Shown here: positions 50,596 to 60,793 of the stretch, one piece after another
How positions within the stretch are numbered: position 1 is the stretch's first letter
Layout: each line of letters starts with the position of its first letter
NCBI GenBank assembly: GCA_948144175.1
Contig: CANXME010000095.1
Coordinates: 310,001-374,000, forward strand
Reading direction: 5' to 3'
Origin: Closterium sp. NIES-65
Taxonomy: Eukaryota > Streptophyta > Zygnematophyceae > Desmidiales > Closteriaceae
DNA: 64,000 nucleotides
Made by a program: the position numbers and the translations under genes
Notes under the pieces: model-generated
What the model saw: only the letters and a program-made list of their open reading frames with translations
What the model was told of the DNA's origin: nothing
Database searches by the model: none

Positions 50596-52866
50596 TCAAG
50601 AAGTGAGCAAGTGAGGCAAGACAGGCACAAGACCCAGCTGAGTGCAGAAGCGTTGATGATCACAAGGCGCAAGTGCCTTGGTGAAGACATCAACAGTGTT
50701 GGCCTCAGAGGCCACGTACGCAAGCCGCAACTATCCACGCTGCTGTAGCTCACGAGCAATAAAGTAGCGGAGAGCAATGTGCTTTGTTCTGTGCTCCAGT
50801 CGCTGCTCTCGACACAAGGCCAGCATGGCCTTGTTGTCTACGTACAGGACTGGAGGAGAACGAGGCGGCTCTCCAAGGTCTGTCAACAGGTAGGTGAGCC
50901 AGCGAAGCTCCTGGGCAGCCATAGCCCCGGCGTAGATCTCAGCCTCACAACTGGAGCCGAGAACAGAAGACGAGCGGGTAGCCCGCCACGAAACAGAGCC
51001 GGAACCAAAACTGAAAGTGTAACCATGTGACGACCGCTGCGTAGCCTAAACGTCAGCCCAAGAGGCGTCCGCGTGCCCAGTGAGGACCACTGGACTCCGC
51101 CCTCCAAGCACTAGCCCCATGCCCGACGTACTGCACAAGTAGCGCAACACCCTCTTCGCTGCAGCCATGTGCTCTGGTCGGTGTCTCCCAGGAGCAACAT
51201 AGCGTGCGAGAATGCTAAGAGGGTATGCAAGGTCAGGTCGTGTGCAGGTCATCAGGTACATGAGGCAGCCAACAAGCTCTGGATACGGGCCACTCGACTC
51301 TACGGACTCATCCGAAGGCAGAGCTGAGAGCGAGTGGCGAGTAGGCAGAGGAGTGGCCTGAGGCGAGGAGTACGTGAAGCCGAAGCGCTGAAGGACCTGC
51401 TGCACCATGTGTGACTGAGTCAGGGTCATGGTGCGGCGTGCTCTGTCCCGGGTGATCTGCAAGCCAAGGTAGCTGCGCAGTTCACCTAGGTCAGTGCACG
51501 TGTGTCTCTTCAACAGCTCAGACTTCACGTAGGCGAGTCCAGCAGTGTCAGCTGTGGCAAAGACCAAGTCGTCGACGTACACGAGGATGTAGAACGGCGG
51601 CAGAGAGGTGTCGGTGCGCAGAAACAGCGATGGGTCGGCAGTAGAAGGAGCAAACCCAAGTGCCGCCAGTGTAGTCCTCAGTGTGTCGTGCCACTCACGT
51701 GGCGCCTGGCGGAGACCGTAGACTAGACGCCAGAGACTCCACTGGGTACTAGGAGGGAACGACCCAGTGAAGCCAGGTGGGCGGCACAGCGAGATCTCCT
51801 CGTGCAGGCTGCCCTGCAAGAAAGCAGTGCTGAAGTTGAGAGAGTGCAGCTCGTAGTCACGGTGAGCAGCAACGTGCAGCAGTACCTGAAGAGTGGTCAT
51901 CTTCGGGGTAGGGGAGAAGGTCTGAAAGTAGTCAACTCCCTGCCGCTGACTGAAGCCACGAGCCACGTAACGTGCCTTGAAGACAGGCGGAGAACCCGGC
52001 GGCCGCTTCACCCTGAAGATCCACATGCCACTGACGATGTTCGCCCCAGGAGGGGGGACAGCGTCAACGTAGGTGCCTGTGGACTTCCAGGAAGCCATCT
52101 CTGCATCCATAGCTACCTGCCACTGAGAGGAGTAGGGACCCTCTATCGCCTCCGCGTAAGAGCGCGGAGTCGGGATGTCAAGTGCATCCGGGTCTCCCTC
52201 AGGGGTAAGCAGTACGGACACGAGATGAGGTGAAGCAGCTGCTAGACACTGGAACTCCTCCTGCCTGTCCTCAAGAACGTCCGTGCCAAGGGCACACTCA
52301 GTAGCCGACGAACCTCCAGCACCAGCAGCAGGGCTCCAGCGCCGGGCAAACCACTCGCGCAGATCCTGTGGAGAGAGTGGCTCCCGGCGAGACGAAGCAC
52401 CCGGAGAACCTCCAGGCGGAGCACCTCCAGGCACAGCACCCCCAGGTCCAGCACCCCCAGGCAAAGCACCCCCAGGCTTGGCACCCCCAGGCTCAGCACC
52501 CCCAGGGCCAGCACCCCCAGGCCCAGCACCCCCAGGCGTAGCTCCCCCAGGCTCAGCACCCCCAAGCTCAGCACCCCTAAGCTCAGCACTCCCAGTAGCT
52601 GAAGAACCTCCAGCACCAGCAGCACGGCTCCAGCGCCGGGCAAACCACTCGCGCAGCTCTTGTGGAGAGAGTGGCTCCCGTGCGAGACAAAGCACCCGGA
52701 GAATCTCTAGGCGGAGCACCTCCATGCTCAGCACCCCCAGGCCCGGCACCCCTAGGCAAAGCACCCCCAGGCGTAGCACCCCCAGGCTCAGCACCCCCAG
52801 GCTTAGTACCCCCAGGCTCAGCACCCTCAGCAGCACCAGAGTCAACAGTGACCTCGACAGGCTCAA
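50596..52866 (-). pseudogene. Copia D RT-RNase H
   Basis: The frame 51046-52866 carries a linker with two LREWF boxes (SPQDLREWFARRW about 52350, SPQELREWFARRW about 52645), the pre-RT segment, RT with STAFLQGSLHEE and YVDD (about 51565) and the start of RNase H up to ASWADV. There TAG at 51046-51048 replaces CAG. The rest of RNase H (CEAEIYAGAMAAQE, YVDNKAM, NTVDVFTKAL-like tail) continues to a stop at 50596-50598 with one further stop at 50731-50733. RT itself appears intact. Confidence 0.9.
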
Positions 52867-53083
52867 CTGCGTCTACCTGGGACACACCTAAAGGGGCAGG
52901 ACCCTGAGGGGGGAGGGGGTCTACCTGGGGGGGACCTGGTACCAAGGAAGAGCGGGGGCGGGGGGAGGGACGGAGTGCGGTAGGGGAAGAGGCGGTAGTA
53001 GGGGACCGACTCGTCAAACGTGACGGTCCTGGGAGGACAGAACACGGCGAGAGGTGGGGTGGTAGAACTGCCACCCAGGCGCG

Positions 53084-55039
53084 TTAGGGGGGAACCCCAG
53101 GAAGACGCAAGGAGCAGCACGAGGGGACAGTTTGTCCGCAGACAAGTCGCGGACAAACGCCCGAGATCCCTAGACCCGGAACGCCGACGCATCGCCAACC
53201 TTCCCCGTCCACAGCAAGGCTGGGGAGGTCTCCGGCCTGGAGACCCTGGGGTGAAGGTTGATCTGATGCGCCGCGTACCTCACCGCAAACGGCCACAGAA
53301 AATGGGGGGCAGCTGCATGCATCATAGACGTACGAGCGACGTCCATGACCATGCCAATGCGGCGCTCAGCAATCCCATTTTGCTGCGGAGATTCCGGAAG
53401 CGTGAAGGTCTAACGGATGCCCCGTGCGCGACAGTAGGCTCTCAGAAGGCCAGAGGAAAACTCTCCGCCTCTGTCCGAGTGTAGACGCAGAACAGGAAAG
53501 TCCGAGCCAAAGCTCTGCCTGAGCTGGAGACGAGCTGCGCGGATCCAGTCGATCAGCACCTCAGTGACACCACCCTTGCTGCGCAAGGGGAAGACTGCAG
53601 TGTAACGCGAGTAGTCGTCAACAACTAGCAGGAAGTAGTGCTCGTGACCCTGTCTACGAAACGCGGTCTGGGCCCCACGCGTCCATGTGAATCGTCTGCA
53701 ACGGGGCCTCTGTCGGAGGAAACTGGGAGGAGTGAGGGGCAGCACGCTGGCGCCCCTCGACACAGGGGACACAGGTAGGGCCAGGGCCCTGAGGAAGGGG
53801 AGGGAGGGACCGGGGGAGACCAGAAACAAGAAGACGAGAGGCCATGCCTCTGAGCCGAAGCAGAGAGGGGTGACCAAGGCGGTGGTGCCAGAGGAGAGTC
53901 TTGTGAGACAGGAGACGACACGAACAGGGTGCAGACTTAGGACCAGACCTGGACGCTGCAGCAAACACCTGACCCGACGCAGCTACCCTACCAGACTTAG
54001 TAACTGGAGGAGACGCAGTGGTCAGTGTGTACAGGCTCGACCCCGGCCGACGAGTAAACGTGGCCAGGTGTCGGCCTGTCCGAGCGTCTGTGCAGTGGGT
54101 CACCCGCTGACTCGCAGGAGTGAACTGGTGAACCCCCGCATCCTGCAGGTCAGCACCACTCACCAAGTTCGTAGAGAACGAGGGGAGGTAAAGACCAGAC
54201 AGGGTGCCAGAGGGGGCCGCCGGACACGGGAGGACTATGGAGAAGTGAGCAAGGACAGGACCCCCAGAGGGGTCTGCCAGAGAGACTGCAACTGGCCGAC
54301 CAAGCGGCGTGAGTGTGGTGCGGTCTCGAAAGAAGGAGCGGGAAGCCCCCGAGTCAAGGGTGAAGGTGTGAGAGGCCGGAGCCGACGCGGTACCTGAGAG
54401 AGCAGACTCACCCGCACCTGAGGAAGCAGACTCACTAGCACCTAGAGCAGCAGCCGCACCTGTACGTGGAGCAGGAGACACACTAGCACCCAGAGCAGCA
54501 GCCGCACCAGTAGCTAGAGCAGCAGGCTCTATTCCCGGGTCAGGCGGTACGCACAGGTGACCGGCACGGTCAGCACTAGTAGGCAATGCATACATGGCAG
54601 TGAGAATAGCATCATAGTCAAGAGCAAATATATCTACCCTCTGCCTAAGCAACTCCACCCAGTCGGGGAGCTCAGCCTCGTCGCCAAATACGGTACGCCA
54701 GGCGTCGTTCAGACGGGCGAAGCAGCGGGACGGTGTATGACTAGGCGTCCCACAAGGCTGACCAGTCCGAGCACCAGTGCGAATCACGTAAGAGCAGCGA
54801 ACAGAACTGAGAGACCCTCTACTCTGAGCGTACCACTCACAAAGCTGCTGGGGCGTGAGAGACGCGCGTGGGCGTCGCTGGAGCTGCATCTGGCCGCCGC
54901 CAGTAGAAGCAGGAGCAGGAGTAGCAGCAGTAAGGCAGGCAGCCAAGCAAGCTGCAGGCAGCGCGCTAGTAAGGCAGGGGCTCACCAGTGGTTGGAAGAG
55001 CAGGCTCGACGACTCGGCGACACGGCGGCACTGCAGCAA
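53084..55039 (-). pseudogene. Copia D finger-protease-integrase, no Gag core
   Basis: The frame 53654-55039 starts in leader-derived sequence and goes directly to an LCEWY box, finger CSYVIRTG...CGTPSHTPSRCF, protease DSGAS (about 54345) and GAG-pre-integrase WHHRLGHPS. The family Gag start (FDAEGRP) is absent. Integrase has HMDAWGP, a frameshift near 53660, HSDRGGEF (about 53475), then TAG at 53410-53412 in place of the Gln of GIRQTF. QQNGIAERR and VARTSMMHAAAPHFLW follow in the same phase until a stop near 53170. Confidence 0.88.
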
Positions 55040-56520
55040 CTGCGGCTCGGCGGCTCGGGCGACCCGGGCGGCTCGGCTGCTCGGGCTACTCGGGCGGCTC
55101 GGCGGCTCGGGTGGCTCGGGCGGCTCGGGCGGCTCGGGCGGCTCGGGCGGCTCGGGCGGCTCGGGCGGCTCGGCTGCTCTGCGGCTCGGTTGCTGGGCTG
55201 CTCAGCGGCTCGGCTGCGGCTCGGCTGCTGGGCTGCTCGGCGGCTCGGTGGGGGGGGCGGCTTGGCAATGCAGCAGGCGACGGGCCGGGGCAGCTGTGCG
55301 GGGCCGGGACGGGCGGTGCACGGGCGGCGTGGGGCCGGGACGGGCGGCGCACAGGCGGAGTGGGGGCCGGGACGACGGCGTGGGGCCGGGACGGGCGGTG
55401 CACGTGCGGCGTGGGGCCGGGACGGCGGCGCGCTGCCGGAACGGGCGGCGCACGGGCGGCGTGGGGCCGGGACGGGCGGCGCACGGGCGAAGTGGGGGCC
55501 AGGACGACGGCGCGGGGCCGGGACGGGCGGCGCACGGGCGGCGTGGGGCCGGGACGGGCGGCTCACGGGCGTCGACGGGCTGGAGCAGCGGCGCGCGGTC
55601 GGGACGGGCGGCGCGCGGGCGGCTAAGGGCCGGGACGGGCGGCGCGCGGGCGGCTAGGGGCCAGGACGGGTGGCGCGCGGGCGGCTAGGGGCCAGGACGG
55701 GCGGCGCGCGGGCGTCTAAGGGCCGGGACGGGCGGCTAAGGGCCGGGACGGGCGGCGCGCGGGCGTCTAAGGGCTGGGACGGGCGGCGCGCGGGCGGCTA
55801 AGGGCCGGGACGGGCGGCGAACGGGCGGCGTGGGGCCGGGACTGCGGTGCGCGGCCGGGACGGGCGGCGTGGGGCCGGGACGGGCGGCGCGCCGGCGTCG
55901 ACGGGCTGGGGCAGCGGCGTGCGGCTGAGATGGGCGGCGCGCTGGCGTCTAGGGGCCGGGACAGGGCGGCGCGCGGGCGTCTAGGGGCCGGGACGGGCGG
56001 CGCGCGGGCGTCTAGGGGCCGGGACGGGCGGCGCGCGGGCGTCTAGGGGCCGGGACGGGCGGCGCGCGGGTGTCTAGGGGCCGGGATGGGCGGCGCGCGG
56101 GCGTCTAGGGGCCGGGACGGGCGGCGCGCGGGCGTCTAGGGGCCGGGACGGGCGGCGCGCGGGCGTCTAAGGGCCGGGACGGGCGGCGCGCGGGCGTCTA
56201 GGGGCCGGGACGGGCGGCGCGCGGGCGTCTAGGGGCCGGGACGGGCGGCGCGCGGGCGTCTAGGGGCCGGGACGGGCGGCGCGCGGGCGTCTAGGGGCCG
56301 GGACGGGCGGCGCGCGGGCGTCTAGGGGCCGGGACGGGCGGCGCGCGGGCGTCTAGGGGCCGGGACGGGCATCGCGCGGGCATCTAGGGGCCGGGACGGG
56401 CGGCTAAAGGGGCCACTAGGGGCCAAGAGAGAGGGGAGCGCGACTCGAGCAGGGGCAGAGTGCGCTCCGGGCAGGAAAAAAAAGACAGTGGGCCCTAGGA
56501 ACAGTTCCCACGAGGGAACC
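55040..56520 (-). repeat. Copia D leader with 31-bp tandem repeats
   Basis: About 55070-55170 repeats GGCTCGGGC. About 55280-55560 repeats GGGACGGGCGGCGCACGGGC-type units. About 55570-56400 holds some two dozen ~31-bp units containing GGGCCGGGACGGGCGGCGCG and CGGGCGTCTAG. The last units are nearly identical, so the array expanded recently. The GTGGGCCCTAGGAAC segment and PBS follow. Confidence 0.9.
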
Positions 56521-56532
56521 TGCTCGATACCA

Positions 56533-56653
56533 TGAGAAAAGTAGAACGAGAATGAATGAAGTGAGTACATATAGGAAACCCTGATTGGGTTGTACCCCCT
56601 ATGGGATACCCCACTATAGCCTACACAAATATATAAGCTATAATGTTCTGACA
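56533..56653 (-). repeat. Copia D 5' LTR (121 bp)
   Basis: TGAGAAAAGTAGAAC to AATGTTCTGACA, followed by TSD gatat. It lacks the AACTATGAATG duplication present in the left copy. Confidence 0.94.
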
Positions 56654-56717
56654 GATATCACACGAGCATCCGTGCCTAGCCCATAGTCTAGCTCCCGTTA
56701 TAGTAGTAATCTCCGCA
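56654..56717 (+). repeat. Element V 3' LTR, terminal part
   Basis: GATATCACACGAGCATCCGTG to ATCTCCGCA (given in two parts) matches 40320-40382, the end of the V 5' LTR. It is followed by ccttt, near-identical to the left flank cctct. Confidence 0.8.
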
Positions 56718-56952
56718 CCTTTGACATTTGTCAGTGTTTTGCATGCGATCGGGGTCGCCCGAGTCGTCTGCCAGTTGCGATTTCAGGGGGGGTCACCAAC
56801 CAATGGGGGTGTAGAGGTGTCATAAACTGACGAGATGCGACAACATAATGGGCGACAAATATAACGCCAAAACCTGCCTGTCGGGCACTGTCCAAAAACA
56901 AAAGAGTGTATCCAATTTTTGACTTGGGGGTGTCCAATTTGACTTGGGGGCA
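56718..56952. other. Spacer between V and H
   Basis: About 235 bp, unassigned. A phrase TTGACTTGGGGG is repeated near 56920-56950 just before the H LTR. Confidence 0.45.
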
Positions 56953-57081
56953 CGTCAAACTGTATGTTTGTGTTCAAGGGGTTATAGTGGGTTAGCCTAC
57001 AAGGGGTACAACACTTTAGGGTTAGGTACTTGTACTCATGCATGCTACCTAGTCCATCATTTCTACCTGCTTATTCTAACA
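56953..57081 (+). repeat. Copia H 5' LTR (129 bp) with PBS
   Basis: CGTCAAACTGTATG to TTATTCTAACA; core GGGGTACAAC and TTTAGGGTTAGG. TGGTATTAGAGC at 57082-57093 is one mismatch from the initiator-Met tRNA site. Confidence 0.85.
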
Positions 57082-57119
57082 TGGTATTAGAGCAGAATCG
57101 TTCCTAGGGCCCACCGAAC

Positions 57120-57960
57120 ATTCCGCCCTGCCCTACCCGTAAATTTTTCTTCCTACGCTGCCCCTGCAGCCGCACTGCCCTTGCAGCCTGCGCGCTGCCC
57201 CTGCGACCACACTGCCCCTGCAGCCCGCGCGTCGCCCCTGTAGCCCGCGCGTCGCCCCTGCAGCCCGTGCGCGCTGCCCCTGCAGCCCACGCGCCACTCC
57301 TGCAGCCCGAGCGCCGCCCCTGCAGCCCGTGCGCTGCCCCTGCAGCCCGCGCGTCACCCCTGCAGCCCGCGCGTCGCCCCTGCAGCCCGTGCGCGCTGCC
57401 CCTGCAGCCCGCGCATCGCCCCTGCAGCCCGTGCGCCGCTGCCCCTGCAGCCCGCGCGTCGCCCCTGCAGCCCGTGCGCGCTGCCCCTGCAGCCCGCGCT
57501 TCATTCCTGCAGCCCGAGCGCCGCCCAGCCTGAGCCGCGCCGCCCAGCCCGAACCGCGCCGCCCTGCCTGAGCCGCGCTACTTCTACTGCTTTCTTAAAA
57601 AAAAAAAAAAAAAAGGTTTCCACTGCTGCGGCTGCTGCTGTGGCACCCGCTGCTACAGCTGCTACTACTACTGCTACAGCTGCTACAGCTACTGCTACTC
57701 GTGCTACTGCTGCTGCTGGTGGAGGTGCTGCTGGGAGTGCTGGAGGTGCGGCCGCCCAGCCCCACCAAGCCTCCCTGCTACTGCTACTGCTGCTGCTGCT
57801 GCTACTCGTGCTACTGCTGCTGCTAGTGGAGGTGCTGCTGGGAGTGTTGGAGGTGCTGCTGGTGCTAGAGGAGCTGGAGGTGCTGGACCTACTCCTGACC
57901 GTCGCGGTCTGTCATGGCCACTATCGCAGCAGTTGCTGCGACCAAGGGTGAACAGCAGCG
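57120..57960 (+). repeat. Copia H leader: 20-bp tandem repeats, poly-A and triplet tracts
   Basis: About 57165-57530 is a tandem array of CCCCTGCAGCCCGCGCGTCG-like units. An 18-base poly-A run lies at 57597-57614. About 57620-57890 consists of (CTGCTA)n and GCTGCTGGTGGAGGTGCT repeats. The Gag core expected after the leader is absent. Confidence 0.82.
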
Positions 57961-58282
57961 GGCACAGCCTCTCCCAGACCACCCCACCCCTCAGCAGCTT
58001 CGTGAGTGGGTGTTTCAGCGAGGCAGACCTAGTGGTGGAGGTTTTGGTTTTATGTGGCCTAAGCGACCTCGCGACTGTGCTTCTCAGCGATGCGTCCCTG
58101 GCTGTGTCGAGGTTACTCCTCTCGGTTATAGTGAGTCTGCTGCCGCTCCAGGTGCTAGGGAGTCTGCTACCGCTCCAGTTACTAGTGAGTCTGCTGCCGC
58201 TCTAGGTGCTAGTGAGTCTGCTGCCGCTCCAGGTACTTGTGAGTCTGCTGCAGCTCTAGGTGCCCGTGAGTCTGCCGTCGCT
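57914..58282 (+). pseudogene. Copia H finger/linker segment before the K insertion
   Basis: Encodes TPQQLREWVFQRGRPSGGG (an LREWY-type box), a degenerate finger region and repeats of the GASESAAAPG type that precede the protease in this lineage. The frame ends where the K LTR enters at TSD tcgct (58278-58282). Confidence 0.75.
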
Positions 58283-59111
58283 TGTTGATGCAACCCTATG
58301 GTTTGCACTCGGCTTGTTGTCCGTGTGCATGCATGTGTGTGTGTATGGAATGGTATGAGGGCATAGGATAATATATATTTCATGCTTATAATTGTGTGTG
58401 AATGTTGAGTCATGATGTCGAGTGTGTGTGTTGAGTCAATAGCGAGTTATTGCTAGACGTGTGTTACGCGGTCGTTTGTGTCTCGCGCGCGGTTTCTATT
58501 TTGTCGTGCGCGGTTTCTATTTTGTCCTGTGTCGAACGTTCGGTGTGTCGAAGGTGTGTGCAGCAGACCCATCAAGAACTCAAGGATGAGTTTGTGATGA
58601 AGAGCCCGAGCCTTGGTGTCAAGCCTCAAGTGATTTCGAAGCTCGCCAAAAGGGTACACCTCAAGATATTGAAGATAGTTACATTACTTTGTGTAGTGTA
58701 ACATTTCACTTGGTGTAGGCCCTAGTGAAGGGTAGTTTCGAGACCCTTCGTGGTTGGGGACAGTGTGGCACTGTTCCACATCACTGTACCTCGGCTCTTG
58801 GGGTTTGTAGGAGCTGGGAGTCATTCCCAACTCGTAACTCTCCCTAACTCTTCCTATCTTGTGTTCTAAGACTATAGTGGCTGCCATAGTGCCGTTCGTT
58901 CAAACCAACGCTGTGTCGTCAATACTTGGTAAAATCGTGCGATCAAAATTGCTTATTGTAAACGACAATAAGACGCTCCAGATCCAAGTTGAATCAAGTC
59001 ATTTGAAGCTGTGACCAGAACGCTATGAACGTTTGAAGCCGCTGTGCAGAAATCCGGCTGTGCACTCTATCTTTCGTTTTAGGCACATTGGAGCCTACGG
59101 TGACTATAACA
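58283..59111 (+). repeat. Solo LTR of family K (829 bp)
   Basis: It begins TGTTGATGCAACCC and ends GACTATAACA. The perfect 5-bp duplication tcgct flanks it (58278-58282 and 59112-59116). A truncated copy of the same family lies at 31247-31703. No internal coding region of family K occurs in the window, so its superfamily is unknown. Confidence 0.9.
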
Positions 59112-60793
59112 TCGCTCTAGGTGCTAGTGCGTCTACTGTTACAGGTCTTGCCTCAGCTGAGGTCTTGCACACTTTCACGCTTGACTCAGGCGCGTCACGT
59201 TGCTTCTTTCGAGATTGCACCACAGTCACACCACTCCCAGCACCTGTCCCAGTCTCACTGGCTGACCCCTCTGGGGGCCCAGTAGTTGCGACAGCCTCCA
59301 TGGTCCTCCCTTGTCTAGTAGTCCTCTCCACCTCTCTAACAGGTCTCCACCTCCCCACGTTCTCGACGATCTTGGTGAGCAACGCTGCCATTCAGGGTGT
59401 CTGGGTTGATACCTTTATTCCTGGAGGGCAGCGTGTTGCGATCTGTACGTGCTCCCGGACTGGCCGTCACTTGGCTACGTTCACTCGACAGCCTGGGTCT
59501 AGTCTGTACACACTGACCATTGCTTGTGCACAGGTGGCTGAGTCAGGTCAGGTGGCCGCGTCGAGTCGGGCATCTGCGTCGGGTCAATTAGTTGCGTCCT
59601 GCTCGTGCAGAGTACTCACGCACGAGACTCAGCGCTGGCACCACCGTCTTGGTCACCCCTCCCTGCTGCGTCTACGCAGCATGCACTCCCGTCTCCTTGT
59701 CTCTGACCTCCCCAGGACCCTGCCCCCCCTGCCATGCTCGCTTGCCCCGCCGTGCCTTCCTTGCGTCGAGGGGCGGCAGCGCGCCGCTCCTCACTCCTCC
59801 GAGTTTCCTCCGACCACCGCTCTTCTGCAGACTCTCCACATGGACGTGTGGGGCCCGGCCCCCATCGGTGGAACGAGTCAGGAGCGCTACTTCTTGTTGG
59901 TTGTTGATGACAACACACGCTACACCATAGTCTTCCCCTTGCGTCGCAAGGCGGATGTCAGCGGTGTTTTGATCCCCTGGATCTGTGCTACTCGTCTCCA
60001 GCTGCACGAGCGTTTTCAGCAGGACTTCCCAGTCTTGCGTCTCCACTCTGACAGGGGCGGTAAGTTCTCTTCTGACCTCCTTGCGGGGTTTTGTCGAGAC
60101 AAGGGCATCCGCCAGACGTTCACGTTTTCGTCCTCTCCTCAGCAGAATGGGATTGCTGAGCGTCGCATTGGCTTGATCATGGAGGTTGCTCGTACCTCCA
60201 TGATCCATGCAGCTGCTCCCCATTTTCTGTGGCCATTTGCGGTCCGATACGCTGCGCATCAGCTCAACCTCTGGCCCCAGGTCTCGGAGCCAGAGACCTC
60301 GCCCACACTCCGGTGGACGGGGAACGCTAGCGATGCATCAGTGTTTCAGGTCTGGGGCGCGCTCTCTCTTGCTCGCTGCGTCTTCCTTGGCTTCCCCACT
60401 GACGCCCCGCCGTGGCAGTTCTACCACCCGTCCTCGCGTCGAGTCTTCACCTCCCAGGACGTCACCTTTGACGAGCCGGTCTGTTTCTACCAGTTACACC
60501 CGCACGCGTCCCACCCGATTCCCCTAGCACCCCTCTTCCTGGTACCAGTCCCACCTCCGGTAGACCCCCTCCCCCCACAGGGTCCTGCTCCCTCAGGTGT
60601 GTCTCAGGTCGACCCACCCCCCTTGGATGAGCTAGTGGAGATCTCCTCCTCTGGCCCAATTGAGGGGGGTGACCCAGTTGCGGACGACACGGCGGCCACT
60701 TGCCGCTCTCCACGCTTGGAGACCCCCCTTGGTTTTCCGCCTCGACCGGCTTCGCCGCCTCCGCAGCCTGCTGCTTGTGGACTCTGGAGCTGA
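59112..60793 (+). pseudogene. Copia H protease-integrase
   Basis: After the K LTR the frame carries protease DSGASRCFFRDC (about 59183), GAG-pre-integrase RWHHRLGHPS (about 59633), integrase HMDVWGPA (about 59839), HSDRGGKF (about 60046; the Glu after GG, not catalytic, is Lys) and QQNGIAERR (about 60140). All three catalytic acids are present. The C-terminal part has lost the residues between VWGALSLA and CVFLGFP. The frame ends at TGA 60791-60793, with a phase change into the next linker. Confidence 0.88.

Larger units (their letters stand above)
50252..56653 (-). mobile_element. Copia D: short-LTR copia lacking the Gag core
   Basis: Left LTR 50252-50384 (133 bp) and right LTR 56533-56653 (121 bp; the difference is mainly an 11-bp indel). 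TSD gatat is at 50247-50251 and 56654-56658. Minus-strand order is LTR, PBS (TGGTATCGAGCAGG), 1.5-kb leader, finger-protease, integrase, linker, RT, RNase H, 3' UTR, LTR. The Gag N-terminal core is missing and integrase and RNase H carry stop codons. Confidence 0.96.
39462..56717 (+). mobile_element. Element V: second copia lineage, hosting J and D
   Basis: The 921-bp 5' LTR (39462-40382) is followed by gag, a CCHC knuckle, protease and the start of integrase; a deletion at about 50068 then joins integrase to the interior of the 3' LTR. The 3' LTR remainder is 50068-50251 plus 56654-56717. J is inserted in its gag region (TSD gaccg) and D in its 3' LTR (TSD gatat). Outer flanks cctct and ccttt match at four of five bases. 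It is the oldest layer of this nest. RT and RNase H are absent. Confidence 0.85.

Noticed and set aside
54557..55688. Two plus-strand frames of ~280-370 codons, Gly/Arg/Ala-rich
   Set aside because: They overlap the antisense of copia D finger/leader sequence and its tandem repeats.
55570..56400. Regular ~31-bp repeats resembling a CRISPR array
   Set aside because: Units are contiguous with no unique spacers, in a eukaryotic retrotransposon leader; this is a minisatellite.
57597..57614. Poly-A run as a LINE/SINE or processed-pseudogene tail
   Set aside because: It lies inside the copia H leader, with no flanking duplication or retroposed body recognised on either side.
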